Shown: positions 1-6,411, numbered from the stretch's first letter. The stretch: DNA of 10,000 bases from Desulfomonile sp. (GCA_020216785.1 JAIWNO010000022.1:1-10000); one strand, 5' to 3'. Translations and numbers: made by a program. Notes: generated from the sequence alone by a model not told the origin.

Positions 1-37
1 TGAAGAGTTCGACCGACTGCTGGACATGGAAGGCTGA
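1..37 (+). CDS. 3' end of an unidentified upstream gene (partial)
   Basis: An open frame enters from the left edge and ends at a TGA at 35-37. The visible residues are EEFDRLLDMEG, an acidic C-terminus. Too little is present to name the protein. It is probably real because the next gene starts only 6 bases after the stop, and a Shine-Dalgarno-like GGAAGG (28-33) for that gene lies inside these last codons. This is the usual arrangement of co-transcribed, translationally coupled genes. What it encodes would decide the role of the 180-aa protein that follows. Confidence 0.55.
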   Translation, partial: EEFDRLLDMEG

Positions 38-43
38 GTCGCT

Positions 44-586
44 GTGCCGGCACTGCGAGATCTGGTGGAAGACGCATTCGGCGTGGAATGCATTGCCACC
101 GGTTTGAGCATAACAGAGAGCGGTCGAACGTTCAGTCTTCAAAAGACCCTCGACGACGAAGCGGTCGCAATCCACCTCGAAAAATGCCGGCGCTGGCCGG
201 ACCGCTCCAAGAGAGCCGACGGGTTGTTCATATGTCTCCCCGCGAATTCACAGATGTTTCTCATAGTGCTCGTGGAACTTAAAGGCGGATCGGTGGAAAA
301 GGCGTTAGAACAACTCACGCAGTCCGCCGAGGTGTTATGCAGGGACTCTCCTGCGACCTTATCGCCACACGCCGGCAAACTAACGCTGTGGTTAACCGAC
401 GCGAGGTCTCGTGCGCACGAAGGCCAAGTTCTGGGCGTAGTGGTGGGTAGACAAGGCCTTCCACAGGAGCAACGGAAGCGAAAAGCTGCAAGAATGGCTC
501 AGAAATTAATCATCAGGATGAGAACGACCAGGCGATTAAGCACAACTATTGACGACCTGATCAGCTGGGCGAACATCCGCAAATAG
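44..586 (+). CDS. Hypothetical protein, possible PD-(D/E)xK nuclease-like fold
   Basis: This is a 180-aa soluble protein with a GTG start at 44, preceded by GGAAGG at 28-33. I do not recognise the family by name. The central part reads as D59-G-L-F, a short linker, a hydrophobic strand (FLIVLVELK, 72-80) ending in E78-L-K80, then a helix (VEKALEQLTQSAEVL, 84-98). An Asp, a hydrophobic strand ending in E-x-K and a following helix match the layout of PD-(D/E)xK nuclease cores, but this is an inference from pattern alone. A second strand (KLTLWLTDA, 112-120) and a basic stretch (RKRKAAR, 144-150) follow. It is probably co-transcribed with the truncated gene ending at 37. The C-terminal third uses AGA/AGG arginine and TTA leucine codons, unlike the CGN/CTN-rich genes nearby, which hints at transfer. 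Alternatively it could be a non-catalytic partner of the upstream protein. Confidence 0.7.
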   Translation: MPALRDLVEDAFGVECIATGLSITESGRTFSLQKTLDDEAVAIHLEKCRRWPDRSKRADGLFICLPANSQMFLIVLVELKGGSVEKALEQLTQSAEVLCRDSPATLSPHAGKLTLWLTDARSRAHEGQVLGVVVGRQGLPQEQRKRKAARMAQKLIIRMRTTRRLSTTIDDLISWANIRK

Positions 587-619
587 CTTTCACAGCCGCA
601 ATCAGGACGTTATGCACTC

Positions 620-1342
620 CTACCACCTGCTCCCCGAAATACCTGCGGCCGTGCCCGCTGCGAGTTCCATCGCCCGATCCATATCCGCAACAGCGTCCCG
701 GGTGCGCCCCAAGTGTGCTTGAGCTACGCCCCGATTGTTGTAAGCCGCCGGGTAGGCGGGTCTGAGTTGGATGGCACGGTTGTAGTCCCGGATCGCGTAC
801 TCGTAGTCACCGGCAAAAGCGAACAAGTCTCCTCGCAACTTGTAAAGCTCAGCATCTTGCGAATCCAGGCTCAGAGCGCGATTGAGGTCCTCCAGCGCGG
901 CTGACGTGCGCCCCAGACCAAGCGCGGCACGGGCACGGTTTCCCCACGCCTCGGCCATTTGAGGCTGAATTTCAAGCGCTCGCGTGAAGTCTGCCTCTGC
1001 GTCTTTGTACTGGGCCTTCCGAAGCAGCGCCTGTCCCCGCTGAAGATAGAATGGGGCCTGGGTCGGTTCGAGGGTAATCGCGGAAGAGAAGTCCTCAATG
1101 GCCCGGTTGTCGTCGCCGGTGATGGAGAAGGCGACTCCTCGATAGAAAAGGACCCGTGAATTGTTCTCTTTCGCAAGGAGTGTTGAGAATATGCGCACCG
1201 CATCCTCGCCCTTGCCCGCTTCGAGGGCCTCCAGCCCCTGTTGTACGAGCTGCTGGGAGTCTTCTGCTCCGGCGGGTTGCTGAGCCGTGGCAGTCAAGGC
1301 CAAACACGAATACACAATCACAAGGCCGATCAGTTTTTTCAT
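620..1342 (-). CDS. Secreted tetratricopeptide (TPR) repeat protein
   Basis: The 240-aa protein begins with a Sec signal peptide: two lysines, a hydrophobic core (LIGLVIVYSCLALTA) and a likely cleavage after ATA before QQ. The rest is a run of 34-residue TPR units at about residues 31-61 (degenerate), 62-95, 96-129, 130-163, 164-197 and 198-231. They show the usual pattern of A/G at positions 8 and 20 and a closing Pro (LEPTQAP, IQPQMAE, LRPAYPA). TPRs are protein-protein scaffolds, so a periplasmic assembly or adaptor role is likely, but no partner is encoded next to it. I chose the ATG at 1342 because the signal peptide starts there and GGGA lies 9 bases upstream; in-frame alternatives are ATG 1348 and TTG 1360. 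The gene stands alone, converging with the gene ending at 586 and divergent from glyQ. The family assignment is secure; the function is unknown. Confidence 0.88.
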   Translation of the reverse strand: MKKLIGLVIVYSCLALTATAQQPAGAEDSQQLVQQGLEALEAGKGEDAVRIFSTLLAKENNSRVLFYRGVAFSITGDDNRAIEDFSSAITLEPTQAPFYLQRGQALLRKAQYKDAEADFTRALEIQPQMAEAWGNRARAALGLGRTSAALEDLNRALSLDSQDAELYKLRGDLFAFAGDYEYAIRDYNRAIQLRPAYPAAYNNRGVAQAHLGRTRDAVADMDRAMELAAGTAAGISGSRW

Positions 1343-1384
1343 TGGCATGGTTCCCGGCAATCATGGGTATGTGTGGCGGACCGG

Positions 1385-1413
1385 ATTATAGAGACTCTGC
1401 ACGGAAGAATCAA
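1385..1413 (-). promoter_or_regulatory. Sigma-70-type promoter for the TPR protein gene
   Basis: On the minus strand there is a perfect -10 box TATAAT (plus-strand 1385-1390) and a -35-like TTGATT (1408-1413) separated by exactly 17 bases. Transcription would start near 1378, giving a leader of about 35 bases before the ATG at 1342. This spacing also favours the 1342 start over the TTG at 1360. Confidence 0.6.
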
Positions 1414-1440
1414 ATGGCCCGCTGATGCGACACTCGGGGG

Positions 1441-1469
1441 TTGACCGCGGATGCAGAGAATGTTAGACA
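1441..1469 (+). promoter_or_regulatory. Possible promoter for glyQS
   Basis: A -35-like TTGACC (1441-1446) is followed after 17 bases by TAGACA (1464-1469), which matches the -10 consensus at only three of six positions. It is the best candidate in the divergent region upstream of glyQ, but it is weak. The 1361-1527 region shows no recognisable T-box leader or other riboswitch. Confidence 0.3.
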
Positions 1470-1514
1470 AATCGTTTAACTCTTTGCTACTCCACTCGTG
1501 GAAACTCATTCCAC

Positions 1515-1520
1515 AGGGGG
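1515..1520 (+). promoter_or_regulatory. Shine-Dalgarno site that fixes the glyQ start
   Basis: AGGGGG lies 7 bases before the ATG at 1528. An in-frame GTG at 1498 lies upstream, but the 10 extra residues it would add (METHSTGGRL) do not resemble GlyQ, whose N-terminus normally starts at (M)-TFQ. Confidence 0.6.
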
Positions 1521-1527
1521 CCGACTC

Positions 1528-2430
1528 ATGCTGACCTTTCAAGAAATGATCCTCACACTGGAGCGATTCTGGTCCGATCGGGGATGCATCATCCAGCAGC
1601 CGTATGACGTGGAAAAGGGAGCGGGTACCATGAATCCGGCCACGTTCCTCCGGGTGCTTGGTCCGGAACCCTGGAATGTGGCATACGTGGAACCCTCCCG
1701 CAGGCCCACAGACGGCCGGTACGCAGAAAACCCCAATCGCTTGCAGCATTATTTCCAGTATCAAGTGATTCTGAAACCTTCGCCGCTGGAAATTCAGGAC
1801 ATCTACCTGGACTCGCTCAAAGCGCTCGGGATCGATCCGCTCGATCACGACATCCGTTTCGTGGAGGACGACTGGGGATCGCCCACTCTCGGCGCGTGGG
1901 GGGTCGGCTGGGAGGTGTGGCTCGACGGCATGGAAATCACCCAGTTCACCTATTTCCAGCAAGCCGGCGGCTTCGACCTCAAGCCTGTTTCCGTAGAAAT
2001 CACGTACGGAATTGAGCGGATTTGCATGTACCTCCAGGGCGTGGAAAATGTCTTTCATCTGGCCTGGACCGGGGATGTCACGTACGGCGATATCTATCGC
2101 CGTTCGGAATACGAAGGCTCGGTTTACAATTTCGACAGGGCCGACACCTCGATGCTTTTTACACTCTTCGACATGTTCGAGACCGAATGCAAATCCTTGC
2201 TCGAAGGCGACGAATTGCTTGTTCTTCCCGCGTACGACTATTGCCTCAAATGCTCCCATACATTCAACATACTGGACGCACGGGGCGCTATCAGTGTGGC
2301 TGAGCGTACGGCGTTCATCCATCGGGTGCGGGACCTGGCCCGTAAGTGCGCCGCAGCGTACCTGGACCAGCGAAAAGAAATGGGATTCCCTCTGTTGGAG
2401 AAGTTCAGTGCGGGCCGGGAGGCGTCATGA
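1528..2430 (+). CDS. glyQ: Glycyl-tRNA synthetase alpha subunit
   Basis: This is the catalytic subunit of the bacterial alpha2beta2 glycyl-tRNA synthetase, which activates glycine with ATP and, together with GlyS, charges tRNA-Gly in the cytoplasm. The 300-aa length fits the family (about 290-305). Family signatures are intact: LTFQEMILTLERFW at the N-terminus, QPYDVEKGAGTMNP (24-37), the class II motif 2 region VAYVEPSRRPTDGRY (51-65), the block RFVEDDWGSPTLGAWGVGWE (110-129), and motif 3 ITYGIERI (158-165). Near the C-terminus is the conserved CLKCSHTFNILDARGAISV block (239-257). The start is ATG 1528 with AGGGGG upstream. The stop codon overlaps the glyS start in ATGA (2427-2430), so the two subunits are translationally coupled and probably made in equal amounts. 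Identification is very secure. Confidence 0.97.
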   Translation: MLTFQEMILTLERFWSDRGCIIQQPYDVEKGAGTMNPATFLRVLGPEPWNVAYVEPSRRPTDGRYAENPNRLQHYFQYQVILKPSPLEIQDIYLDSLKALGIDPLDHDIRFVEDDWGSPTLGAWGVGWEVWLDGMEITQFTYFQQAGGFDLKPVSVEITYGIERICMYLQGVENVFHLAWTGDVTYGDIYRRSEYEGSVYNFDRADTSMLFTLFDMFETECKSLLEGDELLVLPAYDYCLKCSHTFNILDARGAISVAERTAFIHRVRDLARKCAAAYLDQRKEMGFPLLEKFSAGREAS

Positions 2431-4508
2431 AAGGCGAACTGCTCATTGAGGTAGGCTCGGAAGAAATCCCGGCCGGATACGTCATGCCTGCGGTGGAAGC
2501 GTTGGCGGGCCTTTTGGAAAAGGCGCTGGACGACGCGCGCATCGGTCATGGTTTCGTTACTGTCGCTGCGACCCCGCGGCGGCTCATCGTATCCGTCGCC
2601 GACGTCGCGGACGCACAGGAGCCGCGGGAGGTGGAAAAAACCGGCCCGCCTGTAGCCTCCGCATTCGATGCCGAAGGCAAACCAACGAAAGCCGCCGTCG
2701 GATTCGCGCGAAGCCAGGGAGTCGATATCGCGGATCTCATTATCATTGCGACCCCACGAGGAGAACAGGTCGGTATTCGCAAGCGGGAAGAAGGCCGCCC
2801 GACCCTGGACGTGCTGGCAGAATTGCTGCCGGGTCTCATCGAGCGGACACCGTTTCCCAAGAGTATGCGCTGGATGGATTTGGACGTGCGATTCGCGCGG
2901 CCGCTGCACTGGATCGTTGCGCTATACGATGGGCGGGTAATACCCTTTACGTACGGTAACATCAACAGCGGAGATACCAGCCGCGGGCATCGGTTTACGG
3001 CTCCGGAAGAGTTCCGGATCTCTTCGCTGGGCGATCTTCGGACCGTGCTTGCTGCTCAGGGGATCGAGATCGACCCTCAGGCCCGCCGCGCACGAATAGC
3101 GGAAGAGATCGAGGCGCTCGCACAAGGCGTCGGTTTGAGTGTCTTCAGCGATGATGAGCTTATGGACGAAATCACCTTCCTTGTGGAAAGTCCATACCCG
3201 GTGATGGGCGAGTTCCCCGTGGAATTCCTCGATCTACCTGCGTCGATCCTCGTCACGTGCATGAAGAAACATCAACGCTACTTCTCGCTCCAGAACGGTG
3301 ACGGCCGCATCACCAACCGATTTATCGCGGTCAATAACACTCCTGTTCGCGACGAGGCGGTGTCGGTGAGAGGCCACCAACGGGTCCTCAAGGCACGGCT
3401 CGAGGACGCGCGGTTCTATTTCCGCGAAGACCGCAAGCATCCCCTCATCAGTCGGCTGGACGCTCTCAAGGGGGTCGTATTCCATTCAAGGCTGGGGACG
3501 TCGTACGAGAAGGTTCAGCGCTTTACCCACCTGGCGAAAAAGCTTGCGGAGCGTTACGCGCCGGCCAAACTGGCCGAAGTTGAGCGTGCGGCGCTCCTGG
3601 CAAAGTGTGACCTCGTGACAGGCATCGTCTATGAGTTCCCCGAGCTTCAAGGCATTATCGGCAGCTATTATGCCCGCATGGACGGCGAACCGGACGAAGT
3701 TGCCAACGCTGTGATGGAGCACTACCTTCCGACGCACGCGGGGGACAGTTTGCCGGAGGGAACAATCGGCGCCTTGGTTTCGATAGCCGATCGCATCGAT
3801 ACCATTGTCGGATGCTTCAGCGTTGGACTGATTCCTACAGGCGCCGCCGACCCATACGCGCTGCGGCGGCACGCGCTGGCAGTGATTCAGATCCTTATCG
3901 ACTTGGACAAGCCGCTGGACCTTGACGGAGTTGTGCGCGAGTCGCTCGGCCTTCTCAACGACAAACGCACGCGGCCGTGGGATGAAGTTGAGCGGGATGT
4001 CATGGACTTCATCCGCACGCGCTTCGTTAATTTCCATACGTCGCGGCAGTTTTCGCTCGACGTGGTGGAAGCCGTAGTCAGGGCAAGGTTCGACGATGTG
4101 GTGGATGCGCGGCGCCGTGTGAAAGCACTCCAGCGATGGAAACAGCGAGAAGACTTCGAGCGGATCATCACGGGGTTCAAGCGGGTGGTCAACATCCTGA
4201 AGAACACCTCGCCCGGCATTATGGAACCCGATCTACTCACAGAAGAAGCTGAAATAAAGCTCTATGAGTCGTTCAAAGACGTCCGAGCGCGCGTGGCGCC
4301 CCTGATCCACAGCGGCGAGTATTTCCAAGCTCTTGAGATCGTGGCCGAGCTTCGCGCTCCCATTGATGCGCTCTTCGATACGGTCATGGTTATGGTTGAA
4401 GACGACCAGATTCGGGAAAACCGCCTGGGTCTGCTCAAACGCATCGCGGACTTCTTCGCCCAAATTGCCGATTTCTCCTTCATCGGCTCCACTGCGGAAA
4501 GTCGGTGA
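2427..4508 (+). CDS. glyS: Glycyl-tRNA synthetase beta subunit
   Basis: This 693-aa protein is the tRNA-binding partner of GlyQ and has the usual full length. The N-terminal signature ELLIEVGSEEIPAGY (4-18) is followed by FARPLHWIVALYD (157-169), the block LKARLEDARFYFREDRK (321-337), an HD-like domain with LLAKCDLVTGIVYEFPELQG (390-409) and ADRIDTIVGCF (454-464), and the PTGAADPYALRR segment (470-481). The C-terminal part, from about 560, is the DALR-like anticodon-binding domain, with KRVVNIL and the final LLKRIADFFAQIADFSFI. The start is the ATG at 2427, inside the last codon of glyQ, with GGGAGG at 2417-2422. The same frame is open upstream to 2346, but those residues lie within glyQ and are not GlyS-like. 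The gene is intact, with no frameshift or missing block. Confidence 0.97.
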   Translation: MKGELLIEVGSEEIPAGYVMPAVEALAGLLEKALDDARIGHGFVTVAATPRRLIVSVADVADAQEPREVEKTGPPVASAFDAEGKPTKAAVGFARSQGVDIADLIIIATPRGEQVGIRKREEGRPTLDVLAELLPGLIERTPFPKSMRWMDLDVRFARPLHWIVALYDGRVIPFTYGNINSGDTSRGHRFTAPEEFRISSLGDLRTVLAAQGIEIDPQARRARIAEEIEALAQGVGLSVFSDDELMDEITFLVESPYPVMGEFPVEFLDLPASILVTCMKKHQRYFSLQNGDGRITNRFIAVNNTPVRDEAVSVRGHQRVLKARLEDARFYFREDRKHPLISRLDALKGVVFHSRLGTSYEKVQRFTHLAKKLAERYAPAKLAEVERAALLAKCDLVTGIVYEFPELQGIIGSYYARMDGEPDEVANAVMEHYLPTHAGDSLPEGTIGALVSIADRIDTIVGCFSVGLIPTGAADPYALRRHALAVIQILIDLDKPLDLDGVVRESLGLLNDKRTRPWDEVERDVMDFIRTRFVNFHTSRQFSLDVVEAVVRARFDDVVDARRRVKALQRWKQREDFERIITGFKRVVNILKNTSPGIMEPDLLTEEAEIKLYESFKDVRARVAPLIHSGEYFQALEIVAELRAPIDALFDTVMVMVEDDQIRENRLGLLKRIADFFAQIADFSFIGSTAESR

Positions 4509-4521
4509 AAGGCGCGGTGAA

Positions 4522-4545
4522 GGAAAGACGAGTTGCTCGTTTTCC
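4522..4545 (+). terminator. Hairpin after glyS, possible weak terminator
   Basis: GGAAA, a bulged G and ACGAG pair with CTCGT and TTTCC across a TTG loop, giving ten base pairs with one bulge. The T-run lies within the stem, followed by CC rather than more T, so it is not a classical rho-independent terminator. It lies 14 bases after the glyS stop and may be a processing or attenuation hairpin. Confidence 0.35.
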
Positions 4546-4547
4546 CC

Positions 4548-4577
4548 TTGACCGCGGTTTGCCTTTTGCACAATGAT
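4548..4577 (+). promoter_or_regulatory. Possible promoter for the zinc-ribbon gene
   Basis: TTGACC (4548-4553) is followed after 18 bases by AATGAT (4572-4577), with four of six -10 matches. The ten bases TTGACCGCGG from 4548 are identical to those at 1441-1450 upstream of glyQ. The spacing is not ideal and read-through from glyS is equally possible. Confidence 0.25.
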
Positions 4578-4651
4578 GAGCAGATTCAAACAGGAACGGG
4601 GCCGCCCTCCCCGTCTCCCGAGCGTATCAATTGCGGACAAGAGGAGCCGTC

Positions 4652-4900
4652 ATGCGGAATTTGCGCAAACCAGGCTTCAGACCAAGACCTGCCACAAAGC
4701 CGTACGATGGCAGGCAGTTCGATCGGCTCACCGCGACCGAACTCTATTGCCCCAAATGCGGACGCTCAATGCCCGTGCGGGAACGCCTTCTCTTGGTGCT
4801 GCCTGAGGGTGACAAATATGAATATCTCTGTGTGCGGTGCGGGACTTCCGTAGGTGACAGGATCGATAAAGGCGCGCCTCAACCGCTTCTGGTTGTCTGA
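4652..4900 (+). CDS. Small zinc-ribbon protein
   Basis: This 82-aa protein has two CxxC knuckles, Y-C33-P-K-C36-G and L-C60-V-R-C63-G, 23 residues apart, which is the usual geometry of a single structural zinc ribbon. The N-terminal 30 residues are basic (MRNLRKPGFRPRPATKPYDG) and could contact nucleic acid. No catalytic motif is visible, so nucleic-acid or protein binding is only an inference. The ATG at 4652 is chosen because GAGGAG (4641-4646) lies 5 bases upstream; an in-frame ATG at 4631 lacks such a site. It lies 143 bases after glyS on the same strand and may be read from the glyS transcript. Its last 22 bases overlap the 3' end of the convergent membrane-protein gene. The zinc ribbon is clear; the family and role are not known to me. 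Confidence 0.82.
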   Translation: MRNLRKPGFRPRPATKPYDGRQFDRLTATELYCPKCGRSMPVRERLLLVLPEGDKYEYLCVRCGTSVGDRIDKGAPQPLLVV

Positions 4901-5919
4901 CGGGGACCCGCGATCGCGATCCACACCATCCCCGGCGCCCCGAACACGACGGCGAGAAAGAACGATAGGGCCCGCACCACAAGCGCGCCCGCGACTGCGC
5001 GCGCGGGATCGAGCCCGAAGAATTGCGGTATCTGAATGACAACTGCGTCGTAGATCCCTAAAGACCCCGGCGTGATGGGCACCAAGTTCGCAATCGCGCC
5101 CAATGCCGTGGTTACCAGCACCCCGAGCCACGGCACCGGGGCCCCGATCGATTGGTACACCAAGTCAAGCGAGCCGACCAGCGCCACCGTAATGGCCAAG
5201 AATGTCAGCGCGAGCTTGAACAACAGGCGACGATCCTTCGTCAAGAGTCTCCAGGAATCCGCTGCGTCCACAATGGGCCTCGGGACCCACCTGCCCCACC
5301 ACCGTACTGAGGGAGGTGCGACTGAAATCCAGAGGCAACCGAAGAAGAGTCCAGCGACAAGTATACCCAGCGGCACATGAACGAACCCGTGCAACATCCA
5401 TAGAAGCACCAACCCCACCAATCCGAGTCCTGCATTGATCAGCGCCGCAAGGACCGCTGTACCGCCGTAGATAACGGCAAATGAGCTGAAATCAAGCCCG
5501 TGGATCCTTTTGAGGTACACGGCAAGTCCCCCGGTCCCCGCTCGCATCGGCGTGACGAGATTGCCCAATATCATCGCCATGGTCAGGGCCGTGACTTCCA
5601 CGGCCCCCGGAGATACTCCGAACTTCCTGAGAAATAGTCGGAGTTGATACGCGGAAATGATGAAGCTCAGCAGCATGAGCGCGCCTGCCCAAGCCACGAC
5701 TGTCGGAGAGACCGCAGCGAGGAACGCGAAATCCTCCCTGTTTGCAAGCACATACCACCCGCACACGGTAATGAATGCGATGACGATTGAGTAGCGGATT
5801 ACCGCGCCTACGAGAGGGCGCTGTCCGGGAGCGTCATTGGGGATATCCACAGAGGTATTGTCCACACTATCCGCCACAGTGGTACTTTGCCCGCGCGAAA
5901 CGTACCCCAAGGCGGACAC
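4879..5919 (-). CDS. Lysylphosphatidylglycerol synthase TM/UPF0104 family membrane protein (flippase-like)
   Basis: This is a 346-aa polytopic inner-membrane protein. Hydrophobic segments lie at about 38-58, 72-92, 110-125, 145-175, 182-200, 232-256, 262-282 and 308-336. Family signatures are GNLVTPMRAGTGG (119-131) and ANLVPITPGSLGIYDA (277-292), followed by the FFGLDPARAVAGALVVRALSF region (300-320). These match the membrane domain shared by MprF-type flippases and YbhN-like proteins. The cytosolic aminoacyl-transferase domain of full MprF is absent, so lipid or isoprenoid-linked substrate transport is an inference. The predicted start is GTG 5919 with no good Shine-Dalgarno site, and the first 35 residues are polar and poorly constrained; GTG codons about 15-24 codons downstream are alternatives. 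It lies 93 bases downstream of the 80-aa gene on the same strand and may be co-transcribed with it. Its 3' end overlaps the zinc-ribbon gene. Confidence 0.88.
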   Translation of the reverse strand: MSALGYVSRGQSTTVADSVDNTSVDIPNDAPGQRPLVGAVIRYSIVIAFITVCGWYVLANREDFAFLAAVSPTVVAWAGALMLLSFIISAYQLRLFLRKFGVSPGAVEVTALTMAMILGNLVTPMRAGTGGLAVYLKRIHGLDFSSFAVIYGGTAVLAALINAGLGLVGLVLLWMLHGFVHVPLGILVAGLFFGCLWISVAPPSVRWWGRWVPRPIVDAADSWRLLTKDRRLLFKLALTFLAITVALVGSLDLVYQSIGAPVPWLGVLVTTALGAIANLVPITPGSLGIYDAVVIQIPQFFGLDPARAVAGALVVRALSFFLAVVFGAPGMVWIAIAGPRQTTRSG

Positions 5920-5936
5920 ATTGCTCGGGCTACTTG

Positions 5937-5965
5937 GTAGTACACCGATAGACCGAAAAGGTCAA
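5937..5965 (-). promoter_or_regulatory. Possible weak promoter for the membrane protein gene
   Basis: On the minus strand, TTGACC (plus-strand 5960-5965) and TACTAC (5937-5942) are 17 bases apart; the -10 match is poor. The same stretch can fold imperfectly (ATAGA and ACC against GGTCTAT, 5948-5970). If it is active, transcription would start only about 10 bases before the GTG at 5919, which would favour a more downstream start codon. Confidence 0.2.
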
Positions 5966-6012
5966 TCTATGAGGGCAAATAGCACCAACCATTCAAGTTC
6001 CCACCGGAAGGC

Positions 6013-6255
6013 CTACGCCGCGGGGAGATCTTCACGGCGCTCCGGCGCTTCGGAATTATCGTCGGGTTCGATTGAGTTCCTCCACAACGGCTCGATAAGA
6101 CCGCGCATCCGCTCTGTCTGGGCTTTGAGCCATTCCTCCCGCGGGAACCGATTTCGGACAAGCACCCGTCGGATTTCTTCCCCGAGTGGGTGTTTGGGGA
6201 ACTTCTCCACGAAGGCTCGGAACGTCGAGGAGAATTCCTGGAACGCTGACGCCAT
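6013..6255 (-). CDS. Small hypothetical protein, unrecognised family
   Basis: This 80-aa protein is highly charged and appears largely helical. Residues 1-20 are an amphipathic stretch rich in Phe (MASAFQEFSSTFRAFVEKFP), followed by a basic/acidic helix (GEEIRRVLVRN, 25-35) and a second helix with two Trp (PREEWLKAQTERMRGLIEPLWRN, 38-60). The C-terminal 20 residues are acidic, Pro-rich and probably disordered. There is no signal peptide, membrane segment or cysteine. I do not recognise the family. That it is a real gene is supported by a strong Shine-Dalgarno site (GAGGAGG, plus-strand 6261-6267) 5 bases before the ATG, and by a hydrogenase terminator isolating it upstream. It precedes the flippase-like gene on the same strand by 93 bases and could share its transcript; a functional link is only a guess. 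Confidence 0.75.
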   Translation of the reverse strand: MASAFQEFSSTFRAFVEKFPKHPLGEEIRRVLVRNRFPREEWLKAQTERMRGLIEPLWRNSIEPDDNSEAPERREDLPAA

Positions 6256-6260
6256 GACAG

Positions 6261-6267
6261 CCTCCTC
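6261..6267 (-). promoter_or_regulatory. Strong Shine-Dalgarno site of the 80-aa gene
   Basis: GAGGAGG on the minus strand, 5 bases before the ATG at 6253-6255. It is the main evidence that this short frame is translated. Confidence 0.75.
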
Positions 6268-6282
6268 GATTTGTCATTGATT

Positions 6283-6302
6283 AGCCTGTGCTGAAACAGG
6301 CT
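6283..6302 (-). repeat. Perfect inverted repeat in the leader of the 80-aa gene
   Basis: AGCCTGT and ACAGGCT are separated by six bases. The element lies 28 bases upstream of the start codon and just before the Shine-Dalgarno site. As RNA it would form a 7-bp hairpin with a 6-base loop; as DNA it has the size of a repressor operator. There is no T-run after it in the minus direction, so it is not a terminator for that strand. Confidence 0.55.
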
Positions 6303-6325
6303 GTTATTTCTAGACCATCATGGAG

Positions 6326-6352
6326 TTTATATGTTCCATATGCTATTGTCTA
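6326..6352 (-). promoter_or_regulatory. Possible promoter for the 80-aa gene
   Basis: On the minus strand, TAGACA (plus-strand 6347-6352) and TATAAA (6326-6331) each match the sigma-70 consensus at five of six positions, but the spacing is 15, shorter than the ideal 17. It lies in an A+T-rich stretch just downstream of the hydrogenase terminator, where a new transcription unit must begin. Confidence 0.35.
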
Positions 6353-6354
6353 AT

Positions 6355-6394
6355 TGTACAAAACAAAAGGGCGACAGATCTGCCGCCCTTTTTT
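6355..6394 (-). terminator. Rho-independent terminator of the hydrogenase operon
   Basis: A GC-rich stem at 6369-6388, with flanking A/T pairs, is followed in the minus direction by TTTTGTTTTGT. In the minus-strand RNA all stem positions pair, including one G-U (at plus-strand 6374/6383), whereas the plus-strand RNA would have an A-C mismatch there. This marks the minus direction as the selected one. It begins 17 bases after the stop codon of the large subunit. Confidence 0.88.
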
Positions 6395-6411
6395 CACGGG
6401 TATCGTGCCTA

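Noticed and set aside
1361..1527. T-box or other riboswitch before glyQ
   Set aside because: The region is short and lacks the T-box consensus and a terminator/antiterminator pair; T-box control is also mainly a trait of Gram-positive bacteria.
1339..2322. A 327-codon open frame on the minus strand
   Set aside because: It lies opposite glyQ and runs into the TPR gene promoter. It has no recognisable motif and no Shine-Dalgarno support.
3486..4037. A 183-codon minus-strand frame opposite glyS
   Set aside because: It is a shadow of glyS, which is intact and full-length over this stretch.
6058..6064. The L1 motif RSCGVC of the hydrogenase large subunit as an unusual variant
   Set aside because: The position between R and C varies in group 1 enzymes and does not ligate the metal, so it is not notable. 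The motif itself is at residues 58-63 of the large subunit, not in this small gene.
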